Shown here piece by piece: positions 7,766 to 15,586 of a stretch of DNA of 22,200 nt (the stretch's first letter is position 1; every line of letters starts with the position of its first letter). The stretch is from Psychroflexus sp. (GTDB lineage: Bacteria > Bacteroidota > Bacteroidia > Flavobacteriales > Flavobacteriaceae). A program made the position numbers and the translations under genes. Location: positions 1 to 22,200 of the forward strand of contig PXBV01000137.1 in assembly GCA_003565575.1 (NCBI GenBank). The letters are read 5' to 3'. The notes beneath the pieces are model-generated. The model had not been told where the DNA came from. It made no database searches and saw nothing but the letters and a program-made list of their open reading frames with translations.

Positions 7766-7873
7766 ATGAAAAAATCCACCAAAGAAGTAGTAAATCCCTA
7801 CTTGAGAGTAAAAAACCTATCAGATTTTCTTAATCTGATTTTTTCTGTAGAAATAAAACGAGTTTTAAAATAG
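7766..7873 (+). pseudogene. Short ORF resembling the start of a VOC/glyoxalase-like protein (possible remnant)
   Basis: The frame ATG 7766 to TAG 7873 encodes 35 residues, starting MKKSTKEVVNPYLRVKN and ending IKRVLK. The NPYLRVKN..DFL stretch reminds me of the first strand and helix of PhnB-like vicinal-oxygen-chelate proteins, which normally run 120-150 residues. No continuation is possible because ccsBA begins on the other strand 11 bases later. The terminator hairpin at 7819-7839 lies inside this frame, which argues against efficient expression. It may be a truncated gene, a small RNA, or chance. Confidence 0.2.
7811..7844 (-). terminator. Intrinsic terminator of ccsBA (also T-tailed on plus strand)
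   Basis: ATCAGATT (7819-7826), five-base loop, AATCTGAT (7832-7839) form a perfect 8-bp stem. On the minus strand, after ccsBA, the stem is followed by AGG and six T (complement of 7811-7816). On the plus strand it is followed directly by six T (7839-7844). It therefore has terminator form in both directions. The ccsBA stop lies about 45 bases before it. Confidence 0.65.
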
Positions 7874-7883
7874 TTATAATTTA

Positions 7884-10800
7884 TTAATAATAACGCTTGT
7901 ATTTATATTTTGCCACAACTCCTAAGGCAACCCACAGAAAAAGTGCAATCAAAATAAATTGATAACTTATGATTTGATCCCCGCTTGCATAAGAATGTAA
8001 TCCTGTCAAGTAAAAATTAACTCCAAAGTATGTCATCAAGATAGAGCCAAAAGCAATAACTGCAGCCCAATTAAACGCAAACAAACCACGTAAGCCAGGT
8101 ACAAGTCGCATGTGGATAACAAAAGCATACACAAAAATGCTGATGAGTGCCCATGTTTCTTTAGGGTCCCAACCCCAATAGCGACCCCAGCTTTCGTTTG
8201 CCCATTGCCCACCAAGGAAGTTCCCTATGGTTAACATCACTAAACCTACGGTAAGTGCTAACTCATTGATGATGGTAAGTTCTTGTATATTGAGTTTCAT
8301 CTTTTTGAAATTGGATTTGTTGGTTGCAATAATTAAAATTAAAGACACCAAACCGATGATAGCTCCCAAAGCAAAAGGACCGTAACTCCCCACAATAACA
8401 GCGACATGAATCATCAACCAGTAAGAATCCAGCACAGGTTGTAAATTGCCTATGCTTGGGTCAAGCCAATTCCAGTGAGCTACCATCAATATAATTGAAG
8501 TTACAAATGCGGTAGAACCCATAGTCAAATCGCTTTTTCGTCCAAAGGCCAGGCCAAAAAACATAGTAGCCCAAGCCACATAAATCATACTTTCGTAAGC
8601 ATTACTCCAAGGAGCATGTCCTGAAATATACCAGCGTGCACCAAGTCCTATAGTATGGACGATAAAAAGCACAACCAGCAAAACCTTACTAATATTTATC
8701 GCATATGTATTGAGTTTATTTTCTTTGAAAATTCTCATGATTACAAATATAATCATGACTAAACTCACGTATAAATAAAGTTGAAACAGGAGGTTGAAAA
8801 TATCAATTTTATTATACAAAACTTCAGCCTTAATCTTTCTCGCGTCTGGTAAAACTTCAGACCCATATTTTTTCTGAAATGATTTCAAGCTTAATAAGAG
8901 TTCACTAGATTGGTCATAATCTCCAGTTTGACGAGCCGTCCTCAAGGATTGCATGTAAAGAGGCAACACTTGTTTTGTGTAAAGGGTATCCACTCCAGCA
9001 AAATACTTCTCATCATCTAACTCAGTATAAGCTACCCATTTGTTATTGTCGTGATTAGGAACAGGGAATATTTTAAATTGGTTGCCTTGTAGGGTATTGT
9101 AAATTAAGTTCACCTTCTCGTCTGCCTCCATAAAATCTTTTTGAAATTGATTTGGAACTGCAGCTTGATACGCATCTTCAAGATAAGGACTTAGCTTGTA
9201 CTCCGCTGTTCGGGCATCAAAAAAATCAGTAAGGGAAACATATTTTTTATTTTTCTCTACTCCCAATACATTATGAATACTATCATTTTTAGCTTTTATC
9301 GATATTAACGGGGCAGAATACCAAATTTGTGGATTTTCTATCATCGATAGCAGAACTTGATCGCTATTGAGGTCTTCGTATTTATTTTTTTTACCAAGTT
9401 TTCTCAGCAATTCAGATGAGTAAGTATTTATAGGCTTCATCCTACCTCCATAATCTTGAATGACCAATTCACCAAATTCTGCAGCGTGAGCCTCATCTAC
9501 AGTGTTCGCTTGAATCATTTTGATCACCTTATCATAATCCACTGCTGGAATCATCTCGTGACTGTGATTGTCTTGGAGATTTTCCTCTACTTCTTGAGTT
9601 TGCTCTACCACATTACCACGTTCGGTTTGTGCAAGGCCACTTAAACTAAAGAAGACCATAAAGACAGCGGTTAATTTTGCTTTTTTCTGTTTCACCTTTT
9701 CAAGTTTTTTTCTCAACTCACCAAACCTGGAGCCTCTATCAAACATAATTGCCATAAGTCCTAAGTACAATAAAAAATAACCTATGTAAGTAATCCAAGT
9801 TCCCCACCAATCATTGTTGACGGATAAAACCGTACCACCTTCATCTGGATCAAAAGAAGATTGAAAAAATCGATATCCTCTATGGTCAAGTACGTGGTTC
9901 ATATAAATATCATAGGGATAAGAATTACCTCCATCTACAACTTCTACCTTGCTCATAAAAGATTCGTAACTAGGCTGCCTTCTATCTTCTGTTCCTGGAT
10001 GTTTTTTAGCAATGAATTCATTCAATTTTAAAGCAAAGGGCAACTCTATGTCTTTGCTACCATAACTTAAATAAATATCAAAGTCTCCTACGTTTATTTT
10101 TTTCATATCCATTTGAAAGCCTTTCCCGCCAAGTAGACCAAGAGTTCTAGATTCTCCTCCTGCCGAAATTTCAACAAAAATTCCATCTGGATCACCATTA
10201 TTGACCTGTTTTTTTTGGACTAAGTCGTACCTTCCTTTTATGGCTGGCTCTGGAATTACAAATTGCATATTCCCGATATTGTAAAGGGAACGCATTTGCA
10301 AATCTTGAGTTTCACTTTCTAGTAATTGTCCTCGCTCTTGGTCTGCCATCCGCATCCAGTCGCCCTCAAATGGTGAATTAATGGTAAAACCAACTTCATT
10401 ATTACCAACTATATTGATGGCACCATCCGTTTGCTTATTGAAAGCAAACAAGACGTTATGAATATTCGCAACTTCACCTGCTTTTAAAAAATGGTCATGT
10501 CGATTACCATCTCCAGACTCAACAATTTTTAAGAAGTAGTCTCCATTTTCATCTTCAACAACTCCTTCTTCTGCACCTTTGATAAATTCTAGAAATCTAA
10601 AGGTTACTGGATTTCCATTATAATTGGTAGAAATACTTTTACCAGCAGTAATCTTAGGACCTAAATCTACTCTAAAATCCTGTTTTTTCCGCAAAGGCTC
10701 ACCATCTATTTCTCCATCTATAAACGTAGATAAGTATGTTTTTTCAGACAGCATTGTACTTTCTACAGCACCTTCTCTAATGGGCATAATTCCTTCTTCA

Positions 10801-11102
10801 CCAATATACCGAGTCACCCAGGCACCTACTAAAATTAATATAAAGGACAAGTGCAGTATAAGAGTGGTCCATTTTTTCTTTCTCAGGAGCTTATATCTGA
10901 AAATATTTCCAATGAAATTTATAACAAAAAATACCATTATAACCTCAAACCACCAGGCATCATAAATCCATTCTCGTGCAGTAACGGTTGAATATGAATT
11001 TTCAACAAAAGTACCCACTGCCATTGCCAATGCATAGATGATAAAAAGGACAGCCATTAGCCTGGTTGAAAATAATATATCTTTAATCTTTTTCTCTAAC
11101 AT
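7884..11102 (-). CDS. ccsBA: Fused cytochrome c biogenesis protein CcsBA (ResB-ResC type)
   Basis: This 1,072-residue membrane protein belongs to System II cytochrome c maturation, which exports haem and attaches it to the CXXCH cysteines of apocytochromes outside the inner membrane. The ResB/CcsB part (about 1-460) has membrane segments near 13-31, 50-68 and 77-95, a long periplasmic domain, and a closing segment near 445-462; a His in LHLSFILILVG is a candidate membrane haem ligand. Around 470-490 lies a charged, signal-peptide-like stretch (KLTAVFMVFFSLSGLAQ). A second periplasmic region (about 495-765) follows, then the CcsA/ResC part with the tryptophan-rich WGRYWGWDPKETW motif and flanking histidines in SGHAPWSNAYE and LTGLHSYA. 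Fused CcsBA proteins are common in Bacteroidota and epsilonproteobacteria. It is transcribed alone, divergently from the DUF2520 operon. Confidence 0.95.
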   Translation of the reverse strand: MLEKKIKDILFSTRLMAVLFIIYALAMAVGTFVENSYSTVTAREWIYDAWWFEVIMVFFVINFIGNIFRYKLLRKKKWTTLILHLSFILILVGAWVTRYIGEEGIMPIREGAVESTMLSEKTYLSTFIDGEIDGEPLRKKQDFRVDLGPKITAGKSISTNYNGNPVTFRFLEFIKGAEEGVVEDENGDYFLKIVESGDGNRHDHFLKAGEVANIHNVLFAFNKQTDGAINIVGNNEVGFTINSPFEGDWMRMADQERGQLLESETQDLQMRSLYNIGNMQFVIPEPAIKGRYDLVQKKQVNNGDPDGIFVEISAGGESRTLGLLGGKGFQMDMKKINVGDFDIYLSYGSKDIELPFALKLNEFIAKKHPGTEDRRQPSYESFMSKVEVVDGGNSYPYDIYMNHVLDHRGYRFFQSSFDPDEGGTVLSVNNDWWGTWITYIGYFLLYLGLMAIMFDRGSRFGELRKKLEKVKQKKAKLTAVFMVFFSLSGLAQTERGNVVEQTQEVEENLQDNHSHEMIPAVDYDKVIKMIQANTVDEAHAAEFGELVIQDYGGRMKPINTYSSELLRKLGKKNKYEDLNSDQVLLSMIENPQIWYSAPLISIKAKNDSIHNVLGVEKNKKYVSLTDFFDARTAEYKLSPYLEDAYQAAVPNQFQKDFMEADEKVNLIYNTLQGNQFKIFPVPNHDNNKWVAYTELDDEKYFAGVDTLYTKQVLPLYMQSLRTARQTGDYDQSSELLLSLKSFQKKYGSEVLPDARKIKAEVLYNKIDIFNLLFQLYLYVSLVMIIFVIMRIFKENKLNTYAINISKVLLVVLFIVHTIGLGARWYISGHAPWSNAYESMIYVAWATMFFGLAFGRKSDLTMGSTAFVTSIILMVAHWNWLDPSIGNLQPVLDSYWLMIHVAVIVGSYGPFALGAIIGLVSLILIIATNKSNFKKMKLNIQELTIINELALTVGLVMLTIGNFLGGQWANESWGRYWGWDPKETWALISIFVYAFVIHMRLVPGLRGLFAFNWAAVIAFGSILMTYFGVNFYLTGLHSYASGDQIISYQFILIALFLWVALGVVAKYKYKRYY

Positions 11103-11121
11103 GATGTAATAAATATGCTTG

Positions 11122-11129
11122 CAAATATA
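11122..11129 (-). promoter_or_regulatory. Predicted -7 box for ccsBA
   Basis: On the minus strand TATATTTG (11122-11129) matches TAnnTTTG exactly, about 20 bases before the ccsBA ATG. The -33 position has only a partial match (CTTTA, 19 bases away). That partial match falls in a perfect 12-base palindrome, GTAAAGCTTTAC (11148-11159), which could be an operator. Confidence 0.45.
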
Positions 11130-11311
11130 CAGATTAAAGCAAGATTGGTAAAGCTTTACAGTAATTACGAACGTTGAAGTTGTGTTAATTAAACAACTTT
11201 TTAGAAGTGCTTATTTTGAATTTAAGTGTTTCTAGTAAGCAAAATTTCACCCAACCCATCAATTTTTTTCAAGGACCTTTGATAATCTCAGCTTTAATAA
11301 AAAGGAAACTT

Positions 11312-11319
11312 TATATTTG
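11312..11319 (+). promoter_or_regulatory. Predicted -7 box for the DUF2520-kdsC-ubiA-maf operon
   Basis: TATATTTG (11312-11319) matches TAnnTTTG exactly, 21 bases before the ATG at 11341. Like the divergent ccsBA promoter it has CTTTA rather than TTTG near -33 (11292-11296). Confidence 0.5.
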
Positions 11320-11340
11320 TTTTTCATTTATAAGCCATTT

Positions 11341-12087
11341 ATGTTTTCGATTGTTATTTTAGGAACTGGGAATGTAGCAACACATATGTTCAAGGCGTTT
11401 CAAAATTCAAAAGCTACTCGTGTTATCCAAGTCTACAATCACAGACCTGAGTCGCTTAAAGCATTTGAAAATCTTGTAGATACCACTAGTTCAATTTCAG
11501 GTTTAAAAGCAGCAGATCTTTATTTATTATGCTTAAAAGATGATGTTATTGAAAAGATTTCAGAACAAATTCAATCTTTTGAAGCTATAGTAGCCCACAC
11601 GTCTGGCAGTCAAACTGTTTTAAGCAAACCCAATTCTGCTGTATTTTATCCGCTGCAAACCTTTTCAAAAAATTCACCGCTGGATTACTCCAAAATTCCT
11701 ATTTGCCTAGAAGCAAATTCAGAAGAAAATATTTCCATTTTGAAAACCATTGCTAGCAGTATTTCTAACCAAGTTTTTGAAATAGACTCTACTCAACGTC
11801 AAACTTTGCATCTTGCTGCTGTTTTTGTGTGTAATTTCACGAACCACCTTTATAAAATCGGGGAAGATATTTGCCAAAAAGACCAAATGCCTTTTGATAT
11901 TTTGAAGGCCCTTATTCAAGAGACTTCAGAAAAAGTTAATAGAGAATCCCCATCTCAAATACAAACTGGACCTGCCATAAGAAAAGACAGCAGTACCATA
12001 AAACGGCATTTAAAACAACTTAAAGATAAAAGACATAAAGACATCTATCAACTCCTTACTCAATCCATAATAGAATCTCATGATTAA
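11341..12087 (+). CDS. Rossmann-like and DUF2520 domain-containing protein
   Basis: The protein has 248 residues from the ATG at 11341, beginning MFSIVILGTGNVATHMFKAF. The GTGNVA dinucleotide-binding loop starts an N-terminal Rossmann domain (about 1-115), and the rest is the helical DUF2520 domain with an FYPLQTFSK motif near the join. The layout resembles pyrroline-5-carboxylate reductase and related NAD(P)-dependent dehydrogenases, but no substrate has been assigned to my knowledge. The frame extends upstream to a TTG at 11317, but that lies within the -7 box, so the ATG is preferred. Its last eight bases overlap kdsC. It leads a six-gene string, which suggests co-expression with envelope functions but does not define its reaction. 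Confidence 0.88.
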   Translation: MFSIVILGTGNVATHMFKAFQNSKATRVIQVYNHRPESLKAFENLVDTTSSISGLKAADLYLLCLKDDVIEKISEQIQSFEAIVAHTSGSQTVLSKPNSAVFYPLQTFSKNSPLDYSKIPICLEANSEENISILKTIASSISNQVFEIDSTQRQTLHLAAVFVCNFTNHLYKIGEDICQKDQMPFDILKALIQETSEKVNRESPSQIQTGPAIRKDSSTIKRHLKQLKDKRHKDIYQLLTQSIIESHD

Positions 12088-12583
12088 TTACAAACAATTG
12101 CTCAACCAAATCACAACCTTTGCTTTTGATGTAGATGGTGTTTTTACCAACGGATCTCTACAAATCACTTCTTCTGGTGAATTACTTAGAACCATGAATG
12201 TAAAAGATGGATTTGTAGTCAAAGAAGCCTTGAAAGCGGGTTATGAGATCATTGTAATTTCTGGAGGTACCAATGAAATGGTTAAGAAACGACTTAGGGA
12301 TTTAGGCATTACCAATATTCACTTAGGCATTACTGACAAAGTCGAGTGTTTAGAAGAGTTTTTTGACGTTTATAACATCAATCCTGAGCACGTTGCCTAT
12401 ATGGGGGATGATATTCCAGATATTTATCCTATGAAAAAAGTCGGCCTTGCTACTTGCCCCCAAGATGCTGTTCCAGAAGTTAAAGCTGTTTCTGCCTATA
12501 TTTCTCATAAAACAGGCGGCAATGGTTGCGTGAGAGACTTGATTGAACAGGTAATGAAAACCCAAGGCAAATGGAAGTATTAG
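12080..12583 (+). CDS. kdsC: 3-deoxy-D-manno-octulosonate 8-phosphate phosphatase (KdsC-type HAD hydrolase)
   Basis: This 167-residue protein has the usual length for KdsC. It dephosphorylates Kdo-8-phosphate to Kdo, an inner-core sugar of lipopolysaccharide. HAD motifs are in place: nucleophile Asp17 and acid/base Asp19 in FDVDGVFTNG, ISGG near residue 61 and the metal-binding MGDDIPD near 109-115. There is no cap domain, as expected for the tetrameric C0 class. The C-terminal KTGGNGCVRDLIE tail, which lines the neighbouring active site in this family, is present. Its start overlaps the end of the DUF2520 gene by eight bases. The partner enzyme gene kdsA is also in this window, about 8.4 kb downstream and not in the same operon. 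Confidence 0.92.
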   Translation: MINYKQLLNQITTFAFDVDGVFTNGSLQITSSGELLRTMNVKDGFVVKEALKAGYEIIVISGGTNEMVKKRLRDLGITNIHLGITDKVECLEEFFDVYNINPEHVAYMGDDIPDIYPMKKVGLATCPQDAVPEVKAVSAYISHKTGGNGCVRDLIEQVMKTQGKWKY

Positions 12584-12598
12584 CTGTTTAGCTCCGCT

Positions 12599-13495
12599 AT
12601 GTTTCGTGCTTTACTGCTCATCAAGCCAAGAAGTTTACTTGTTATAATTGTTACAGCGGCTTGTATTCGATTTGGCTTCATTCCAGGATTTGGCATTTCC
12701 ACCAACACACCACTTCTACCCTATGCGATTTTAGTTTTATGTATACTCTGCATAGCTTCGGGAGCTTATGTGATGAATAGCTTTTTGGATTCAAAAACGG
12801 ATAGCATCAATCATCCTAATCGACTTATCATTAGTAGGTCTTTAAGTCAAAAACAAATTGTAATCACATACCTCAGCCTAACGCTTCTAGGCTTAGGTGT
12901 ATTAATTTATCTTTTTTTAAGTAAGACAACAGCAAACCCTAATTTCGTGTTTTGGTCGATTTTAAGTTCTACGTTCATTTTAACTATACATTCTTTTAAG
13001 CTTAAACAAATAGCCTTGATAGGCAATATAACCCTTAGTCTATTAGTAGGATACTGTGTTTACTTACTAGGAATAAGTTTAATTGAGCCAACAAGCTATC
13101 CCGTGGTTCACTTTTTGCTTATTATTTACGCAATTTTAGCCTTTCTGTTGGAACTAAGTAGAAGTCTTCTTAAAGATATTTTAAATATTAGAGGAGATCA
13201 TTTTAGCAACATTGACACACTCCCTATTTTGTTAGGAAAAAAAAGAACCAATTACATAATATTTGCAATACTTACGCTTATAATATTGATAGTCATGACG
13301 GTAATGCTCACTTATTTTTTGAATTTAAATGTGTTGATTTTTTATGTATTTAGTTTTATCGTTCTTCCGTTAATCCTTATTTCTAAAAGAATATTGAGTG
13401 CAACTTCCAAAAACGATTACAAAAAAATCAATTTTCAATTATTCCTTATATTTATAGCTGGCTTAAGTTCCATGCTTATATTTCTAGTATTATGA
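12599..13495 (+). CDS. UbiA-family prenyltransferase (geranylgeranylglycerol-phosphate geranylgeranyltransferase-like)
   Basis: This 298-residue membrane protein has about eight or nine hydrophobic segments. The two aspartate motifs that hold magnesium and the prenyl diphosphate are visible: N60-x3-D64-x3-D68 in NSFLDSKTD, and D193...D200 in LLKDILNIRGD. UbiA enzymes join a polyprenyl chain to an acceptor, making quinones, haem O, or archaeal-type ether lipids. Related flavobacterial proteins in this setting are often named geranylgeranylglycerol-phosphate geranylgeranyltransferase, from memory; neither the acceptor nor the chain length can be read here. The second motif is shorter than in MenA and UbiA proper, so I do not call it a quinone enzyme. 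It follows kdsC by 15 bases and overlaps maf by four (ATGA). Confidence 0.82.
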   Translation: MFRALLLIKPRSLLVIIVTAACIRFGFIPGFGISTNTPLLPYAILVLCILCIASGAYVMNSFLDSKTDSINHPNRLIISRSLSQKQIVITYLSLTLLGLGVLIYLFLSKTTANPNFVFWSILSSTFILTIHSFKLKQIALIGNITLSLLVGYCVYLLGISLIEPTSYPVVHFLLIIYAILAFLLELSRSLLKDILNIRGDHFSNIDTLPILLGKKRTNYIIFAILTLIILIVMTVMLTYFLNLNVLIFYVFSFIVLPLILISKRILSATSKNDYKKINFQLFLIFIAGLSSMLIFLVL

Positions 13496-14070
13496 TTTTA
13501 GACCATTTAAAAGAAAAACGAATTATTTTAGGATCTGGCTCGCCAAGACGTCAGGATATCCTCAGATCCATTGGACTAAAATTTGACGTTGAAGTACGTC
13601 CAGTTGATGAAAGCTACAGTCCGGAGCTAAAGCACTACCAAATAAGCGACTACTTAGCGCAACTAAAAGCCAAAGCTTTTAAAGATTTGAAAACTGACGA
13701 TATTTTAATAACCGGAGACACCATTGTTTGGCATCATAATCAAGCTTTGAATAAGCCCAAATATAAAGAAGAAGCTTTTCAAATGCTGAAATCTTTATCA
13801 AATTCTTCACATGAAGTCATATCATCGGTTTGCATAACAACTCACCACCAAACAGACACCTTTCACGATAGCACAGAAGTATGCTTTAAGCCACTTTCTG
13901 ATCAAGAAATTTGGCATTACGTAAACACTTACTCACCTATGGATAAAGCCGGTGCTTATGGCATACAAGAATGGATTGGACAAATAGGGATATCTTACAT
14001 AAAAGGCTCTTTTTATACAGTCATGGGCTTCCCTATTCACCTTGTTTACGAAAAGTTAATCAAAATTTAA
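13492..14070 (+). CDS. maf: Maf-family nucleoside triphosphate pyrophosphatase
   Basis: This 192-residue protein has the standard Maf layout: the phosphate-binding LGSGSPRRQDIL near residues 13-24, GDTIVW near 76-81 with the catalytic Asp, NKPKYKEEA (GKP in most members) near 88-96, and DKAGAYGIQEW near 151-161. Maf proteins hydrolyse dTTP, UTP or modified nucleotides to the monophosphate and pyrophosphate. Older annotations call them septum formation inhibitors. The DKAGAYGIQ arrangement fits the dTTP/UTP subgroup, though I cannot prove specificity. Its ATG overlaps the prenyltransferase stop by four bases, and the lipoprotein gene follows after four. Confidence 0.92.
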   Translation: MILDHLKEKRIILGSGSPRRQDILRSIGLKFDVEVRPVDESYSPELKHYQISDYLAQLKAKAFKDLKTDDILITGDTIVWHHNQALNKPKYKEEAFQMLKSLSNSSHEVISSVCITTHHQTDTFHDSTEVCFKPLSDQEIWHYVNTYSPMDKAGAYGIQEWIGQIGISYIKGSFYTVMGFPIHLVYEKLIKI

Positions 14071-14074
14071 ACCG

Positions 14075-14962
14075 ATGAAATTTATTCTGAATGTACTGTT
14101 AGCAATAAGTATACTTAGCTGTAAAACAGATGCTGAAGTTGAACCTTCACTTGAGAAAAGCAGCAAGTCTTTAGTCTTATCCGAAGATTTTAAGTCCTAT
14201 TGGTATGACGGTACAGCAGAAGTAAATAGTTATGACTTAGAGTTTTATCGCTACGGCGAAAAACGCACAGGAAAAGCAATGCTTATTTTTGTAACTGAAG
14301 ATTTTCTTGAAGATGTCCAAGTAAAAAGCAATGCCAAAACTGAAAACAGCCAATCAGTTATGAAATTGAATTCAACTAAAACATTTACAACTGGCATTTA
14401 CCCCTACAGCATTATGCAAAGTGCTTTTTTTCCATTAGAAAACAACACACATGTCACTAAAATAACCACTAGCATCCAAGAATGGTGTGGACAAGTTTAC
14501 ACCCAACTCAACAATAGATCACAATTTGAAATCACCTCTCACTCCTATTTTGAAGGTGAAGGAGATTTCAAAACTCAACTCAAAAAAACTCTCACAGAAA
14601 ATGACCTTTGGATTCGATTACGAATTGACCCAAAAGCCATTCCAACAGGCAACTTACTTATCCTTCCAGACTTTTCTTATTTACGGCTTCAACATAAAGA
14701 ATTTGCCTCTCAAAAAGCTCAACTTTCTCAATCTGAAGATGAGTTTATTGAAACCTTGTTGAACTACAAAGAGTTGAATAGAAGCTTAAAAATCTATCAA
14801 GAAAAAAAGCCCCCATTTAGTATCCTGAAATGGGAAGAAATACAAGTTACAGGAAACGATACATTGATTTCTAAAGCTTCAAAACTAAAGACACTTAAAA
14901 CCAAATATTGGCGCAAGAACTCAAACAAACATTTACATTTGCGTGATAGTTTAAGCTTGTGA
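14075..14962 (+). CDS. Predicted lipoprotein of unknown function
   Basis: I do not recognise a named domain in this 295-residue protein. It begins MKFILNVLLAISILSC, a short lipoprotein signal ending with a lipobox and modifiable Cys16. The next residues, KTDAEVEPSLE, are acidic, and acidic tails after the lipid cysteine can mark surface export in Bacteroidota; surface exposure is therefore possible. The mature protein has alternating polar and aromatic strands (FKSYWYDGTAEV, SIQEWCGQVYTQL), suggesting a beta-rich fold. It is embedded between maf and the MscS gene with gaps of four and three bases. Similar proteins beside maf may inherit the 'septum formation inhibitor Maf' name in databases, but this one has no Maf motif. 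Confidence 0.75.
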   Translation: MKFILNVLLAISILSCKTDAEVEPSLEKSSKSLVLSEDFKSYWYDGTAEVNSYDLEFYRYGEKRTGKAMLIFVTEDFLEDVQVKSNAKTENSQSVMKLNSTKTFTTGIYPYSIMQSAFFPLENNTHVTKITTSIQEWCGQVYTQLNNRSQFEITSHSYFEGEGDFKTQLKKTLTENDLWIRLRIDPKAIPTGNLLILPDFSYLRLQHKEFASQKAQLSQSEDEFIETLLNYKELNRSLKIYQEKKPPFSILKWEEIQVTGNDTLISKASKLKTLKTKYWRKNSNKHLHLRDSLSL

Positions 14963-14965
14963 TTT

Positions 14966-15517
14966 ATGATAGAAGAACTAATAAGTACTTATAAATACCA
15001 AAACATCTGGACAGTTATTGTGGTTTCAGGTTTACTTCTGCTAAAATTTGGATTAAAAGCCTCTGCAAACCGAATAGCCAAAAAGGACGAGTTAAGTTAT
15101 GCCAGAACACGACTCATTTACAAGTACATCAATGTATTTGTGTCTTTTATTGCTGTATTTTCTCTCCTATTAGTTTGGGGAGTAGAAGTTCGAGAATTAG
15201 CTATCATCTTTTCATCCGTATTTGCGGTCATAGGAATTGCACTTTTTGCAGTCTGGTCTGTGCTTAGCAATGTGACTTCGGGTATTATCATGTTTTTTTC
15301 GTTCCCCTACAAAATAGGAGACAAAATCCTAATACACGATAAGGAAGTTCCTGTTACCGGCATAATTGAGGATATTAAAGCATTTCAACTACACCTTAGG
15401 ACTGAGGATGATGAACTCATCACCTATCCCAATAATCTTATCCTACAAAAACCAGTTAGTTTACTGAAAAAAGATGCCCTTAAAGACAACTTAAAAGATA
15501 AAGACGAGCCTCTTTAG
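14966..15517 (+). CDS. Minimal MscS-family mechanosensitive ion channel
   Basis: This 183-residue protein contains the core of an MscS channel. Hydrophobic segments lie near 14-30, 50-70 and 77-105; the last is the pore-lining helix with alternating small residues. It is followed by the start of the beta domain, FPYKIGDKILIHDKEV, which matches the usual PFxxGDxI signature. It ends soon after the beta domain (about residue 165) with a charged lysine/aspartate-rich tail. The C-terminal alpha/beta cage domain of E. coli MscS (286 residues) is missing. The frame is intact, so this is a short family member rather than a broken gene. The expected role is relief of turgor in osmotic down-shock. It is the last gene of the operon. 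Confidence 0.85.
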   Translation: MIEELISTYKYQNIWTVIVVSGLLLLKFGLKASANRIAKKDELSYARTRLIYKYINVFVSFIAVFSLLLVWGVEVRELAIIFSSVFAVIGIALFAVWSVLSNVTSGIIMFFSFPYKIGDKILIHDKEVPVTGIIEDIKAFQLHLRTEDDELITYPNNLILQKPVSLLKKDALKDNLKDKDEPL

Positions 15518-15561
15518 CGTTAAAAGCTTATAAAAATGTCTTAATAAAATACTTTGACTAG

Positions 15562-15569
15562 TATATTTG
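15562..15569 (+). promoter_or_regulatory. Predicted -7 box for PIG-L deacetylase gene
   Basis: TATATTTG (15562-15569) matches TAnnTTTG exactly and lies 17 bases before the ATG at 15587. No good TTTG is found at the right distance for -33. This suggests the PIG-L and symporter genes form a transcription unit separate from the maf operon. Confidence 0.4.
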
Positions 15570-15586
15570 ATTCAAAATAGTTTCAG

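Larger units (their letters stand above)
7603..7883. other. 281-base gap between aconitase and ccsBA
   Basis: This AT-rich gap holds the upstream region of the aconitase gene on the minus strand, where I found no exact TAnnTTTG box. It also holds a 35-codon plus-strand ORF (7766-7873) and the hairpin at 7819-7839. A second small perfect stem, AAGTAG / CTACTT with a seven-base loop, lies at 7785-7803. Confidence 0.5.

Noticed and set aside
10624..10965. 113-codon plus-strand ORF
   Set aside because: It is antisense to the N-terminal part of ccsBA, which is continuous and well supported.
14487..14762. 91-codon plus-strand ORF inside the lipoprotein gene
   Set aside because: It is an out-of-frame shadow of the lipoprotein gene with no start context or family resemblance.
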